From Micavibrio sp. UBA6212 (GTDB taxonomy: Bacteria > Pseudomonadota > Alphaproteobacteria > Micavibrionales > Micavibrionaceae): 64,000 bases of DNA. The position numbers and the translations under genes were made by a program. Position 1 is the stretch's first letter; every line of letters begins with the position of its first letter. The notes under the pieces were generated by a model that saw nothing but the letters and a program-made list of their open reading frames with translations, did not search any database and had not been told where the DNA came from. The stretch covers positions 1 through 64,000 of the forward strand of contig DISK01000004.1 of NCBI GenBank assembly GCA_002421905.1. The letters run 5' to 3'. Of this stretch, positions 17,485 through 25,730 are shown piece after piece.

Positions 17485-18084
17485 ATGACCAACAAACTTT
17501 TACTTTCAGTCACACTCGCCGCAATATCTTTCGGGGGAATATCGCAAGCCCAAGCCGCAGCAGAAACTTACACATTTGATCCGTTCCACACTAATCTTTA
17601 CTGGAAAGCCAACCATTTCGGATTTTCCAACCCGTCCGGAAAATTTGCAACGGTAACCGGAACAGTCAAACTGGATGAAGAAAACCCTGCGGCATCCAGC
17701 GTGGATGTCACAGTCAATACCGGAAGTGTTGTCACTGGCATTGATTTATTCAACGAGCATCTGGTGGCCGACAAATTTTTCAATTCGGAAAAATTCCCGA
17801 CCGCAACTTTTGTCAGTAAAAAAGTAGATGTCACAGGAAAAGACACCGCCAAGGTGGAAGGTGATCTGACATTGTTGGGTATAACAAAACCGGTCACGCT
17901 GGATGTGACCCTGAATAAAATCGGTGAGAGCCCGATCAGCAAATTGAAAACCGCAGGGTTCAGTGCAACCGGAGTCGTTAAACGCTCTGATTTCGGGATG
18001 AGCTACGCGTTGCCGGGTGTATCGGACGAAGTGCAAATTGCCATCGAAGCTGAAGCAAACGTCCAGCCACAAACCAACCAATAA
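17485..18084 (+). CDS. YceI-family periplasmic lipocalin-like protein
   Basis: This 199-residue protein has a clear signal peptide (about 25 residues, ending QAQAAA). The beta-barrel domain starts YTFDPFHTNLYWKANHFGFS and contains VDVTVNTGSVVTGIDLFNEHL, characteristic of YceI proteins that bind polyisoprenoids such as ubiquinone precursors. The C-terminus SALPG..DEVQIAIEAEA is typical. AGGAGA precedes the ATG at a good distance. It is the first gene of a unit with the flavodoxin-like gene 33 bases downstream and is probably controlled by the divergent HxlR regulator. Confidence 0.92.
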   Translation: MTNKLLLSVTLAAISFGGISQAQAAAETYTFDPFHTNLYWKANHFGFSNPSGKFATVTGTVKLDEENPAASSVDVTVNTGSVVTGIDLFNEHLVADKFFNSEKFPTATFVSKKVDVTGKDTAKVEGDLTLLGITKPVTLDVTLNKIGESPISKLKTAGFSATGVVKRSDFGMSYALPGVSDEVQIAIEAEANVQPQTNQ

Positions 18085-18117
18085 ATTTGATAAAACTAAA
18101 AACGAAAGTAGGAAAAA

Positions 18118-18696
18118 ATGACAACAATCTCTGTTGTATATCACTCGGGCTATGGTCATACCGAAGTTGTGGCTTTGGCTGTGGGTGAAGGCGTTAAAAA
18201 AGCAGGAGCCAGTCTGCATATGATAAAAGTAGGACCAGATGGATCAATTCTTGATGCGGACTGGGAGCATTTGAACAGCTCGAATGCAATTATATTTGGC
18301 GCGCCAACCTATATGGGATCAGTCTCGGGGCCATTCAAAATGTTTATGGATGCCACATCGAAAATCTGGTTCACCAAAGGCTGGGAAAACAAACTTGCCG
18401 GAGGATTTACAAATTCTTTGAGCATGAGTGGTGACAAGCTGAACAGCCTGTTCCAGATGGCGGTTCTTGCGGCGCAACATGGCATGATCTGGGTATCTCA
18501 GGCCGAAGCCAATGCCAGCACCAGTGAAGCCGGAAAAAGCGGCGACAATGCCAGTATAAACCGGATCGGGTCTTATATGGGCGTGATGACGCAGGCCGAT
18601 AATGTCGCACCTGATCAATCCCCGAATTCCGGTGATCTGGAAACGGCAAGACGATATGGTGCAAGGATCGCGGAATCCGCCAAACGCTGGGGATAA
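18118..18696 (+). CDS. WrbA-like flavodoxin-fold NAD(P)H:quinone oxidoreductase
   Basis: This 192-residue flavoprotein has the FMN phosphate-binding loop YHSGYGHTEVVA at the N-terminus and the second FMN loop APTYMGSVSGPFKMFMDATS near residues 62-81. It probably carries out two-electron reduction of quinones to avoid radical cycling. It pairs with YceI in an apparent operon under HxlR. A terminator-like hairpin follows at 18748. The exact quinone substrate is unknown. Confidence 0.85.
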   Translation: MTTISVVYHSGYGHTEVVALAVGEGVKKAGASLHMIKVGPDGSILDADWEHLNSSNAIIFGAPTYMGSVSGPFKMFMDATSKIWFTKGWENKLAGGFTNSLSMSGDKLNSLFQMAVLAAQHGMIWVSQAEANASTSEAGKSGDNASINRIGSYMGVMTQADNVAPDQSPNSGDLETARRYGARIAESAKRWG

Positions 18697-18747
18697 TCGG
18701 TATTTGATTAAGTATCATTATCAAAAGTAAAAATTTATGAGTCAGAG

Positions 18748-18776
18748 AAAAAGGGGGGATAGGTTCTCCCCTTTTG
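18748..18776 (+). terminator. Rho-independent terminator after the redox operon
   Basis: AAAAGGGG (18749-18756) pairs with CCCCTTTT (18768-18775) around an 11-base loop, followed by GT-rich sequence. It sits 52 bases after the WrbA-like stop codon. Confidence 0.7.
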
Positions 18777-18847
18777 TCTGTGTAATACTTTTCGTGGTTG
18801 TGCATCTATGCTACCGTAACCCACGAAAATTGGAAAAGGATCGCAAT

Positions 18848-20023
18848 ATGGATCACGATATCATAATCATCGGTGCAGGCCCTGCGGGGTTAAGTTTTGC
18901 CAGACTTCTGGCAGATACGGGGATGAATATTCTCCTGATCGAAAAGCAGAAGGAATCGACACTTGCCAAACCTGATTATGATGGGCGCGAAATTGCCCTG
19001 ACCCACCTGTCTTATAAAATTATGCAAGAGACCGGAATGTGGGGCCGTATTGCGGACAAAGACATTTCCTTGATCAAGGATGCCAAAGTCCTCAACGGGA
19101 CATTGGATAACCCGCTCTTTTTTGATCATCGTCAATCCGGAAAAGAAAATCTGGGCTTTATGATTTCCAATCACCATATTCGCCGTGCCGCATATGAAGC
19201 GGTAAAACCCTATAAGAATATCAAACTGATGACCGGAGAAGAAGTATCTGGTGTTTCGACTGGCGCAACATCCGGAACCGTAACTCTGAAATCAGGAAAA
19301 GAATTAACTGCCTCCTTGGTGGTCTCTGCGGACAGCCGCTTTTCGGCAACCCGCCGGATGATGGGAATCTCCACAGATATGCGTGATTTTGGACGCACTT
19401 GTATTGTGTGCAAAGTTAAACTTGATCGCGAGCATGACGACACAGCCTATGAATGTTTCTTTTATGACCGCACATTGGCTGTTTTACCGCTCAAAGGAAA
19501 ATATTGCTCCGTGGTCATTACCATTGCAACCAAGGACGCCCATCTGGTGCTCGATCAAACACCAGAAGAGTTCGGTGATGAGATTACCAACCGTATGGAA
19601 GGCCGCTTTGGCAATATGTCTCTTGATACCGAATTATTCCCGTATCCGCTGGTTGGAACCTATGCCGATAAATTTTATGCCAACCGCTATGCCTTGATGG
19701 GGGATGCTGCCGTGGGGATGCATCCGGTGACCGCACATGGCTTTAATTTTGGTTTGCGCGGCGCCAATACATTGGCTCAAGAAATTATCAAACATCATGA
19801 CCTCGGGCTCGATATCGGCAGCGAAGATATCTTGATGCGCTATAACCGCCAGCACCGCCAGCACACACTACCTCTTTATATGGGGACGAATGCCTTGGTG
19901 GGGCTTTATACCAAGGATACACCTCTGGCAAAACTGGCGCGCAAAACACTTTTGACCGTGGGTGAACATTTTCCTCCTGCCAAACGCATGATTATGAATC
20001 AACTGACCGAGAGCAAAGCATGA
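18848..20023 (+). CDS. ubiM: UbiM/UbiH-like FAD-dependent ubiquinone hydroxylase
   Basis: This flavin monooxygenase of 391 residues is predicted to hydroxylate the ubiquinone ring. The Rossmann GxGxxG is IIIGAGPAGLSFARLLA at the start; the DGREIALTH segment near residue 43 and the FAD ribityl motif LMGDAAVGMHPVTAHGFNFG near 280 are those of the UbiH/UbiL/UbiM clade, and the first resembles UbiM best. I start at ATG 18848, preceded by AAAAGGA, instead of the in-frame ATG at 18737. The last four bases overlap the next gene (ATGA), so the two are coupled. The choice between UbiM and UbiH is uncertain. Confidence 0.75.
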   Translation: MDHDIIIIGAGPAGLSFARLLADTGMNILLIEKQKESTLAKPDYDGREIALTHLSYKIMQETGMWGRIADKDISLIKDAKVLNGTLDNPLFFDHRQSGKENLGFMISNHHIRRAAYEAVKPYKNIKLMTGEEVSGVSTGATSGTVTLKSGKELTASLVVSADSRFSATRRMMGISTDMRDFGRTCIVCKVKLDREHDDTAYECFFYDRTLAVLPLKGKYCSVVITIATKDAHLVLDQTPEEFGDEITNRMEGRFGNMSLDTELFPYPLVGTYADKFYANRYALMGDAAVGMHPVTAHGFNFGLRGANTLAQEIIKHHDLGLDIGSEDILMRYNRQHRQHTLPLYMGTNALVGLYTKDTPLAKLARKTLLTVGEHFPPAKRMIMNQLTESKA

Positions 20024-20976
20024 AGCGCATTACCGATCTGACCGAACCTGAAATTCTGGCACTGGCGATCACCAGCGAAGAAGAAGACTCACAGATTTAT
20101 ATGAGCTTTGCCAATCGGCTGCGGACAGACTATCCATCGACAGCGCAAATGTTCGAAGATATGGCGGCAGAAGAGCAAGAACATAAAAATATGTTGCTCG
20201 ATATGTTTCAAAAACGCTTTGGCGGTCGCTTGCCATATATTACCCGTCAGGATGTGAAGGGATTTATGCGCCGCAATCCATTGTGGTTGATGGAAAATAT
20301 GCGGATTGATGAAGTTCGCCAGCAAGCCGAACTGATGGAAATCGAGGCCTCGACCTATTATTCGAAAGCGGCGCAACAAGCGCAAGATGTTGAAATCCGG
20401 AAATTGCTTGGTGATCTGGCTTTGGCTGAAAGGGATCATGAAGCCAAAGCGATTGAGATCGAACGCAAAAATGTTTCCGATGCTGATAAGCTGGAAGAAG
20501 GGGAAATTTCCCGTCGCTTATTTGTGTTGCAAGTCGTTCAACCCGGACTTGCTGGTCTAATTGATGGGTCGATTTCGACTTTGGCCCCAATTTTTGCGGC
20601 TGCTTTTGCGACACACAATTCCCATGATGCTTTTTTGGTTGGTCTGGCTGCGTCGCTGGGGGCAGGGATCAGCATGGGATTGACCGAGGCAATGTCGGAT
20701 GACGGAGCCATCACGGGGCGCGGCAGTCCTTGGCTGCGTGGTATTGTTTGTGGTCTGATGACGGCCTTGGGTGGGCTGGGGCATACGCTCCCTTATTTGA
20801 TTACCGACTTCTGGACGGCAACAATTGTGGCCGCGATAGTCGTGGCGCTTGAACTGGTTGCCATCTCATGGATACGCTGGAAATATATGGATACCCCAAT
20901 GGTCTCGGCGATGGTTCAGGTCATTTTTGGCGGCGCCTTGGTGTTGATTGCCGGTATTCTGATCGGCAGCGCATAG
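20020..20976 (+). CDS. mbfA: MbfA-type membrane ferritin (rubrerythrin-VIT1 fusion), iron exporter
   Basis: This 318-residue two-domain protein has an N-terminal ferritin-like four-helix domain with di-iron glutamates (EEEDSQIY near 20, EEQEHKNML near 51, ELMEIEASTYY near 106, AERDHEAKAIE near 140). A C-terminal VIT1/CCC1 membrane domain with about five helices starts near residue 170. This is the layout of MbfA of Agrobacterium and Bradyrhizobium, which exports iron and protects against peroxide. The start overlaps the preceding hydroxylase gene by four bases. No clear Irr box could be made out. Confidence 0.9.
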   Translation: MKRITDLTEPEILALAITSEEEDSQIYMSFANRLRTDYPSTAQMFEDMAAEEQEHKNMLLDMFQKRFGGRLPYITRQDVKGFMRRNPLWLMENMRIDEVRQQAELMEIEASTYYSKAAQQAQDVEIRKLLGDLALAERDHEAKAIEIERKNVSDADKLEEGEISRRLFVLQVVQPGLAGLIDGSISTLAPIFAAAFATHNSHDAFLVGLAASLGAGISMGLTEAMSDDGAITGRGSPWLRGIVCGLMTALGGLGHTLPYLITDFWTATIVAAIVVALELVAISWIRWKYMDTPMVSAMVQVIFGGALVLIAGILIGSA

Positions 20977-21048
20977 GATAAATAAGAATTGACATATTGT
21001 CTTGTTTGATTTAGCTATGATTGGAAATCAATCATAGGGAGTAAAATA

Positions 21049-21273
21049 ATGGCAATGACACCGAATGGGTTTCTGGAAAGCGATCCAGCCGCACTTAAAA
21101 AAGAGCTGGAGTTAGCCAGTAAAGGTGCAAGTAGAGCACATTTTAATCATGCTGTGGAACATGGACAACAGGGCATACGTGACCTGTCGTCTTCATTTAA
21201 GGCGGCTTTAAGGGCTGCTCATTCTACTGTTGCAATAGGATATAGAAATTTGGGTCGGATATTGCATCTTTGA
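21049..21273 (+). CDS. Small hypothetical protein (74 aa)
   Basis: The function is unknown. GGGAGT sits about eight bases before the ATG, and a good terminator follows, which supports a real gene. The sequence is Ala-rich and helical (AALKKELELASKGASRAHFN), with no membrane segment or cysteines. Confidence 0.55.
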   Translation: MAMTPNGFLESDPAALKKELELASKGASRAHFNHAVEHGQQGIRDLSSSFKAALRAAHSTVAIGYRNLGRILHL

Positions 21274-21291
21274 AATGGAATTCTACAGAAT

Positions 21292-21320
21292 GAAAAAAGC
21301 CGGTCATTGACCGGCTTTTG
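21292..21320. terminator. Bidirectional terminator
   Basis: AAAAGCCGGTCA and TGACCGGCTTTT form a strong stem around a short loop, with A and T runs on either side. It serves the 74-residue gene on the plus strand and hflC on the minus strand, whose stop codon begins at 21325. Confidence 0.85.
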
Positions 21321-21322
21321 TT

Positions 21323-22189
21323 TTATTTCAACTTGTCTTTGAAGAACTCCAGAAATTCGCTGTCCGGCGAGATCAAGAGTGTTGTCTCCGGATTGGACAA
21401 TGAATTTCTATACGCTTCCAGTGAACGATAGAACGCATAGAATTTAGGATCTTGCCCGAATGCCTTGCCATAGATTTCAATGGCTTTCCGGTCGCCTTCA
21501 CCCCGTGCGATCTCTGAATCACGTTTGGCTTCGGCCAGCAAGATGGTACGCTCTTTGTCAGCTTTGGAACGGATTTCGATAGAAAGCTGTTCCCCTTCGG
21601 CGCGGGCTTCACGGGCTTCGCGTTCACGTTCGGAACGCATCCGATCAAACGTTGCTTGGGTTACTTGTTCAGGTAAATCGGCGCGGACAATACGGACATC
21701 AACTACTTCAATCCCGAAACGTTTAGCTTCCTCGTTCACAATGCTCTGGATGCTTTCCATCAAGGTATCACGCTTAACCGAAAGGATATCGTGCAAGGTC
21801 GCCTTACCCATCATCGAACGCAGTGCCGAATTGATCACGGTGTGCAAACGTTGTTGAGCCGATGCTTCTGTGTTCAAGGTTTTCAGGAACAACAACATAT
21901 CGGTGATCCGGTAACGGGCGAATGAATCAACCACTAACCGTTTCTGGTCGGCGAGCAACACTTCTTCGGAAGGAGGATCAACATTCAGAATGCGCTTTTC
22001 AAATGTCCTGATATTATCAATCAAAGGCATTTTGAAATGCAGTCCGGGGCTGGTGATTTGTACTTTTGGATCACCAAAGCGCAAAACCATAACCTGTTGA
22101 CCTTCTGTCACAGTGAAGATGGTCGAGTTAATCAAGATAAAGGCTACAATGGCTGCAACTGCCAGACCAAGGATTTTTCCGTCACTCAT
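21323..22189 (-). CDS. hflC: Protease modulator HflC
   Basis: This is a membrane-anchored SPFH/band-7 protein that forms a large cage with HflK around the FtsH protease. The 288 residues comprise an N-terminal helix (LGLAVAAIVAFILINSTIF), the SPFH domain starting VTEGQQVMVLRFGDP, and a long coiled coil containing EREREAREARAEGEQLSIEI near residues 190-215. It lies 15 bases downstream of hflK, the standard order. Confidence 0.96.
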   Translation of the reverse strand: MSDGKILGLAVAAIVAFILINSTIFTVTEGQQVMVLRFGDPKVQITSPGLHFKMPLIDNIRTFEKRILNVDPPSEEVLLADQKRLVVDSFARYRITDMLLFLKTLNTEASAQQRLHTVINSALRSMMGKATLHDILSVKRDTLMESIQSIVNEEAKRFGIEVVDVRIVRADLPEQVTQATFDRMRSEREREAREARAEGEQLSIEIRSKADKERTILLAEAKRDSEIARGEGDRKAIEIYGKAFGQDPKFYAFYRSLEAYRNSLSNPETTLLISPDSEFLEFFKDKLK

Positions 22190-22204
22190 AACATGGGTCT
22201 CCGC

Positions 22205-23377
22205 TTAATTGCTGTTAACAGATGAACTTGCGGCAACTGTGCCGGTTGTTTTGGAATCATTCAAAGGCAGGAAGGGAAGAACCCCGCTGTCTTTGCTGCT
22301 CATCACAACCGTTTTGGCATTTTTCAAAACCTGTTCCATTGTCTCGAGATACATACGCTCTGCAGTCACATCTTTTGACTCTTTATAGGCGGCATAGATA
22401 TCCGAAAAACGTTTGGCATCACCGGTCGCACGGTTCACGACTTCTTGTCTATATGCATCCGCATCCTGACGCATTTTCTCAGAATCCCCTTTGGCACGCG
22501 GGATAATGTCGTTGCGATAAGATTCGGCAAGGTTTTTCAACTCTTCTTTTTTCTGCCGCGCCCGTTGCACTTCGTTGAAAGCATCAACAACAGCAGCAGG
22601 AGGGTCAACTTTTTGGAGTTGAACATTATTGATGGTCACACCGGCGTGATATTCGTCCAACAGCTTTTGCATCAGCGTCTTGGCATCGGACTGGATTTTG
22701 GTCCGAGCATCGGTCAGGGCAGGCTGGATATTGGTTTGCCCGATAATTTCACGCATGGTACTGGCAGCCACCAGATTGATGGTGTCTTCCGGTTCTCGTA
22801 TTGAATACAGGAAATCCTTGGCACTGGCCACGCGCCACAATACAACAAAGTTGATATCGACGATGTTTTCGTCACCAGTCAGCATCAGGCTTTCCTGATG
22901 CGATCCGCCACTGGATGAGACCAGCTTGGTCGAGTTGGCGTTCGGAGCGACGAATCCGATGTGAATACGTCGTTCAGTTGTCACATCGACAATCCTGACA
23001 CTTTGGATCGGCCACGGAACTTTCCATTTAATCCCCGGCGTTTCATCGGTGCGGGTATATTCGCCGAAAGTTAAAACCACGCCGTTTTCATTCGGCTGGA
23101 TCAGGTAAATTCCGCTCAAAAGCCATAAAACAGCAGCAACGGCAATAATCAGGGCAGCAATCCGGCCTATGCTTCCACCGGAATGAGTCAACATGCCATC
23201 AAGATTTTTCCTGATTGTTTTGAGCATCTGGTCAAAATTGATTTCGCCGTCATCTTGCGGCCCACGGCCCCAGTTCGGGCGATCGTGGTGATCGTTTTGG
23301 CGATCATCCTCGGGTTTCCCCCATGGATTCTTGCGCGGGGAATCCCCTTTGTCTTGATGGTCGTCGTTCCAGGCCAT
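22205..23377 (-). CDS. hflK: Protease modulator HflK
   Basis: This 390-residue partner of HflC has a Gly-, Asp- and Asn-rich N-terminal tail of about 75 residues, then one transmembrane helix (IAALIIAVAAVLWLLSGIYL). The SPFH domain starts IQPNENGVVLTFGEYTR, and a coiled coil rich in Lys, Glu and Ala precedes a disordered Ser/Thr-rich end. It is divergent from mrp, with a 95-base promoter spacer between them. Confidence 0.96.
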   Translation of the reverse strand: MAWNDDHQDKGDSPRKNPWGKPEDDRQNDHHDRPNWGRGPQDDGEINFDQMLKTIRKNLDGMLTHSGGSIGRIAALIIAVAAVLWLLSGIYLIQPNENGVVLTFGEYTRTDETPGIKWKVPWPIQSVRIVDVTTERRIHIGFVAPNANSTKLVSSSGGSHQESLMLTGDENIVDINFVVLWRVASAKDFLYSIREPEDTINLVAASTMREIIGQTNIQPALTDARTKIQSDAKTLMQKLLDEYHAGVTINNVQLQKVDPPAAVVDAFNEVQRARQKKEELKNLAESYRNDIIPRAKGDSEKMRQDADAYRQEVVNRATGDAKRFSDIYAAYKESKDVTAERMYLETMEQVLKNAKTVVMSSKDSGVLPFLPLNDSKTTGTVAASSSVNSN

Positions 23378-23472
23378 AGAAAAGCTCCTTAAATACCTTA
23401 TATCTCTGGGTAATTCCTCTAGACATTAATGCTTTTTGAGTTAAAAACAACACTCAAACCGGAGTTTAACCC

Positions 23473-24600
23473 ATGTTTTCTTTTCTAAAATCCAAAAAAC
23501 AGTCTTTACAGCCGGATTATGGTGATTCGCGGGAGTTCGTTCGTCAAACGACGGAATTTATACTGAAGGATCAGGAAGGCATCCGTCTGGATGATGTGCA
23601 AGTGACGAAATCCGGACAGGCGATTGTCGTGTTGGATGTTTCACAAGACGTGGATGCAAATTCAGCGGAAGCGTTACGGACGCGAATGGTTGAAGAAATT
23701 GAAAAAATCACTGCCATCACCAAGGCCACTGTTGTAATGACTGGACAGGCGACTGCACCTGCCACGCAATCCAAACCCTTACAACAACCGACAACCGACA
23801 AAGTTCCAAACGTCAAGGACATCATTGCTGTGTCATCTGGCAAAGGTGGGGTGGGTAAATCGACTGTGGCGATTAATCTGGCTTTGGCCATTGCGGCGAC
23901 GGGTAAAAAAGTCGGGCTTCTCGATGCCGATATTTACGGCCCCTCTCAACCCAGATTAGCGGGTGTCAAAGACAAGAAAACAACGCAAGATGAAAATGGG
24001 CGGATCATTCCGGTAGAGGCACATGGCCTAAAAATCATGTCGATGGGCTTTTTGGTTGATGAAGAGGCTCCGATGATCTGGCGCGGCCCGATGGTGCAAT
24101 CTGCCTTGTTGCAAATGATTCGGGATGTGGTGTGGGATGGTCTGGATGTTTTGGTGATCGACTTGCCACCCGGAACGGGGGACATTCATTTGACACTTGC
24201 TCAACGTGTCCCGCTTTCCGGCGGAGTGGTGGTTTCAACCCCGCAAGATATTGCATTGATTGATGCGCGTAAGGGGTTGGAACTGTTCCGCAAGGTGGCA
24301 GTCCCTGTCTTGGGTATTATCGAGAATATGTCCTACTTTGTCTGCCCTGAATGTGGCCACCGCGAAGATATTTTTGGTCATGGAGGGGCCGCAGCAGATG
24401 CGGCAAGATTGGGTGTCCCGTTTCTTGGTGAAATTCCGCTCCATGCGCGTATTCGTGAATTGTCCGATGCGGGCAACCCTGTGGTGGTGGCGGATCCATC
24501 CAGCCCACAGGCAAAAAGTTTTTCTGTTATTGCAACGAATGTTATGGCGGGGCTCGATAAGGCTCAACGTCCTGCACCCAGCATAAGAATTGAGGACTAA
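23473..24600 (+). CDS. mrp: Mrp/ApbC iron-sulfur cluster carrier ATPase
   Basis: This 375-residue P-loop protein carries and transfers Fe-S clusters. An N-terminal DUF59/MIP18-like domain (about 1-90) is followed by the deviant Walker A SGKGGVGKST near residues 123-132, the switch DADIYGPSQPRL and the cluster-binding CPEC motif near residue 284-287. All key residues are present. Its stop codon is immediately followed by the ATG of the HAD gene, so they are probably one operon. Confidence 0.95.
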   Translation: MFSFLKSKKQSLQPDYGDSREFVRQTTEFILKDQEGIRLDDVQVTKSGQAIVVLDVSQDVDANSAEALRTRMVEEIEKITAITKATVVMTGQATAPATQSKPLQQPTTDKVPNVKDIIAVSSGKGGVGKSTVAINLALAIAATGKKVGLLDADIYGPSQPRLAGVKDKKTTQDENGRIIPVEAHGLKIMSMGFLVDEEAPMIWRGPMVQSALLQMIRDVVWDGLDVLVIDLPPGTGDIHLTLAQRVPLSGGVVVSTPQDIALIDARKGLELFRKVAVPVLGIIENMSYFVCPECGHREDIFGHGGAAADAARLGVPFLGEIPLHARIRELSDAGNPVVVADPSSPQAKSFSVIATNVMAGLDKAQRPAPSIRIED

Positions 24601-25278
24601 ATGACTATTGAACTGGTAATCTTTGACAATGACGGCACGCTCTCAGATTCAGAAGCTATAAATAATGCGGCAGTGTCCGATCTTTTAATCGAGCTCGGAC
24701 TGGAAAAATATACACTGGAACATTGCCATGAACATCTGGCAGGGCAGGCGATGAGTGATCTGGTAAAGCTGATCGAGAGGGAAAACAACGTCACACTGCC
24801 AGTTGATTTCATAGATCAGTTTATCAATCTTGCGCGGAGTGAGACCGAGAGGTCTTTGCGTCCGGTTCCTGGCGCAGTCGAAGCGGTGCAGGAATTGGAA
24901 CGACACTACAAAGTTTGTGTTGGCTCGAATGGGGAGCGGGTCAATGTTATGACCGCCATAAAAAAAATTGGCTTGCTGGATTTGTTCACTGAAGATCATA
25001 TTTTTACAAAATCTCAGGTCGCTCGCGGAAAACCGGAACCTGACCTGTTTTTATATGCCGCTGAACGGATGGGGGTATCCCCTGAAAAGACGATTGTGAT
25101 CGAAGACACGACCTCCGGAGCAAGGGCAGGCGTGTCTGCCGGAATGCGGGTTCTTGGTATAACGGCGGTCAGCCATAATCCGGCCTCTATGACAAAGAAT
25201 CTTGAAAGTCTAGGCGTAGAGCGGGTTTTCGGGGAATGGAGCGAAATAGTTGATTACATAAAAAAGGCCTGTGGATAA
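24601..25278 (+). CDS. HAD-family phosphatase, beta-phosphoglucomutase-like
   Basis: This predicted phosphatase has 225 residues. Motif I is VIFDNDGTLSDSE at the N-terminus, motif II is CVGSNG near 101-106, the conserved Lys is in ARGKPEPDLF near 140, and motif IV is VIEDTTSGARAG. Motif I has the +1 variant DND, as in several sugar-phosphate phosphatases (YieH/HxpA-like). The substrate is unknown. The gene directly abuts mrp. Confidence 0.85.
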   Translation: MTIELVIFDNDGTLSDSEAINNAAVSDLLIELGLEKYTLEHCHEHLAGQAMSDLVKLIERENNVTLPVDFIDQFINLARSETERSLRPVPGAVEAVQELERHYKVCVGSNGERVNVMTAIKKIGLLDLFTEDHIFTKSQVARGKPEPDLFLYAAERMGVSPEKTIVIEDTTSGARAGVSAGMRVLGITAVSHNPASMTKNLESLGVERVFGEWSEIVDYIKKACG

Positions 25279-25373
25279 GTAAAAGGTTTGGCACTTGCAA
25301 ATTGGAAAAAGGCCGTTTATGTTCCAACCGTTCTGAAAATGGAAATTTTAACAAAATACGGGAACTAAAAATT

Positions 25374-25610
25374 ATGAGCGATATTGCAGACCGCGTAAGA
25401 AAAATCGTCGTTGAGCACCTCAGCGTTGACGAGAGCAAAGTAACAGAGGGCGCCAGCTTTATTGACGATCTCGGTGCAGACTCGTTGGACACAGTTGAGT
25501 TGGTGATGGCTTTCGAAGAAGAATTCAACATCGAAATACCAGATGACGCAGCAGAAAAAATCCAGACATTTGGTGACGCTGTAAGCTTCATCAGCCAGAA
25601 AGCTGCTTAA
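25374..25610 (+). CDS. acpP: Acyl carrier protein
   Basis: This 78-residue acidic helical protein carries growing fatty acids on a phosphopantetheine arm. The attachment site is Ser37 in the motif GADSLDTVEL. The ATG at 25374 gives the canonical MSDIADRVRKI start; the longer frame from 25302 is not family-like. fabF follows after a terminator-like hairpin. Confidence 0.98.
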   Translation: MSDIADRVRKIVVEHLSVDESKVTEGASFIDDLGADSLDTVELVMAFEEEFNIEIPDDAAEKIQTFGDAVSFISQKAA

Positions 25611-25627
25611 ATCTAATGTAGATTTCC

Positions 25628-25680
25628 AAAGGGGCCGTTTTCGCCATAGATTTTAGGTCTTGGCGCGGCCCTTTTGTTTT
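25628..25680 (+). terminator. Terminator or attenuator between acpP and fabF
   Basis: AAAGGGGCCG with inner TCGCCA pairs with TGGCG and CGGCCCTTTT, followed by GTTTT. The long stem is interrupted by a bulge. It probably makes acpP mRNA more abundant than fabF mRNA. Confidence 0.7.
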
Positions 25681-25730
25681 GGTTTAATAGATATACTGTT
25701 TTTCTAGGATAATATTAGTTAGAGCCGATC

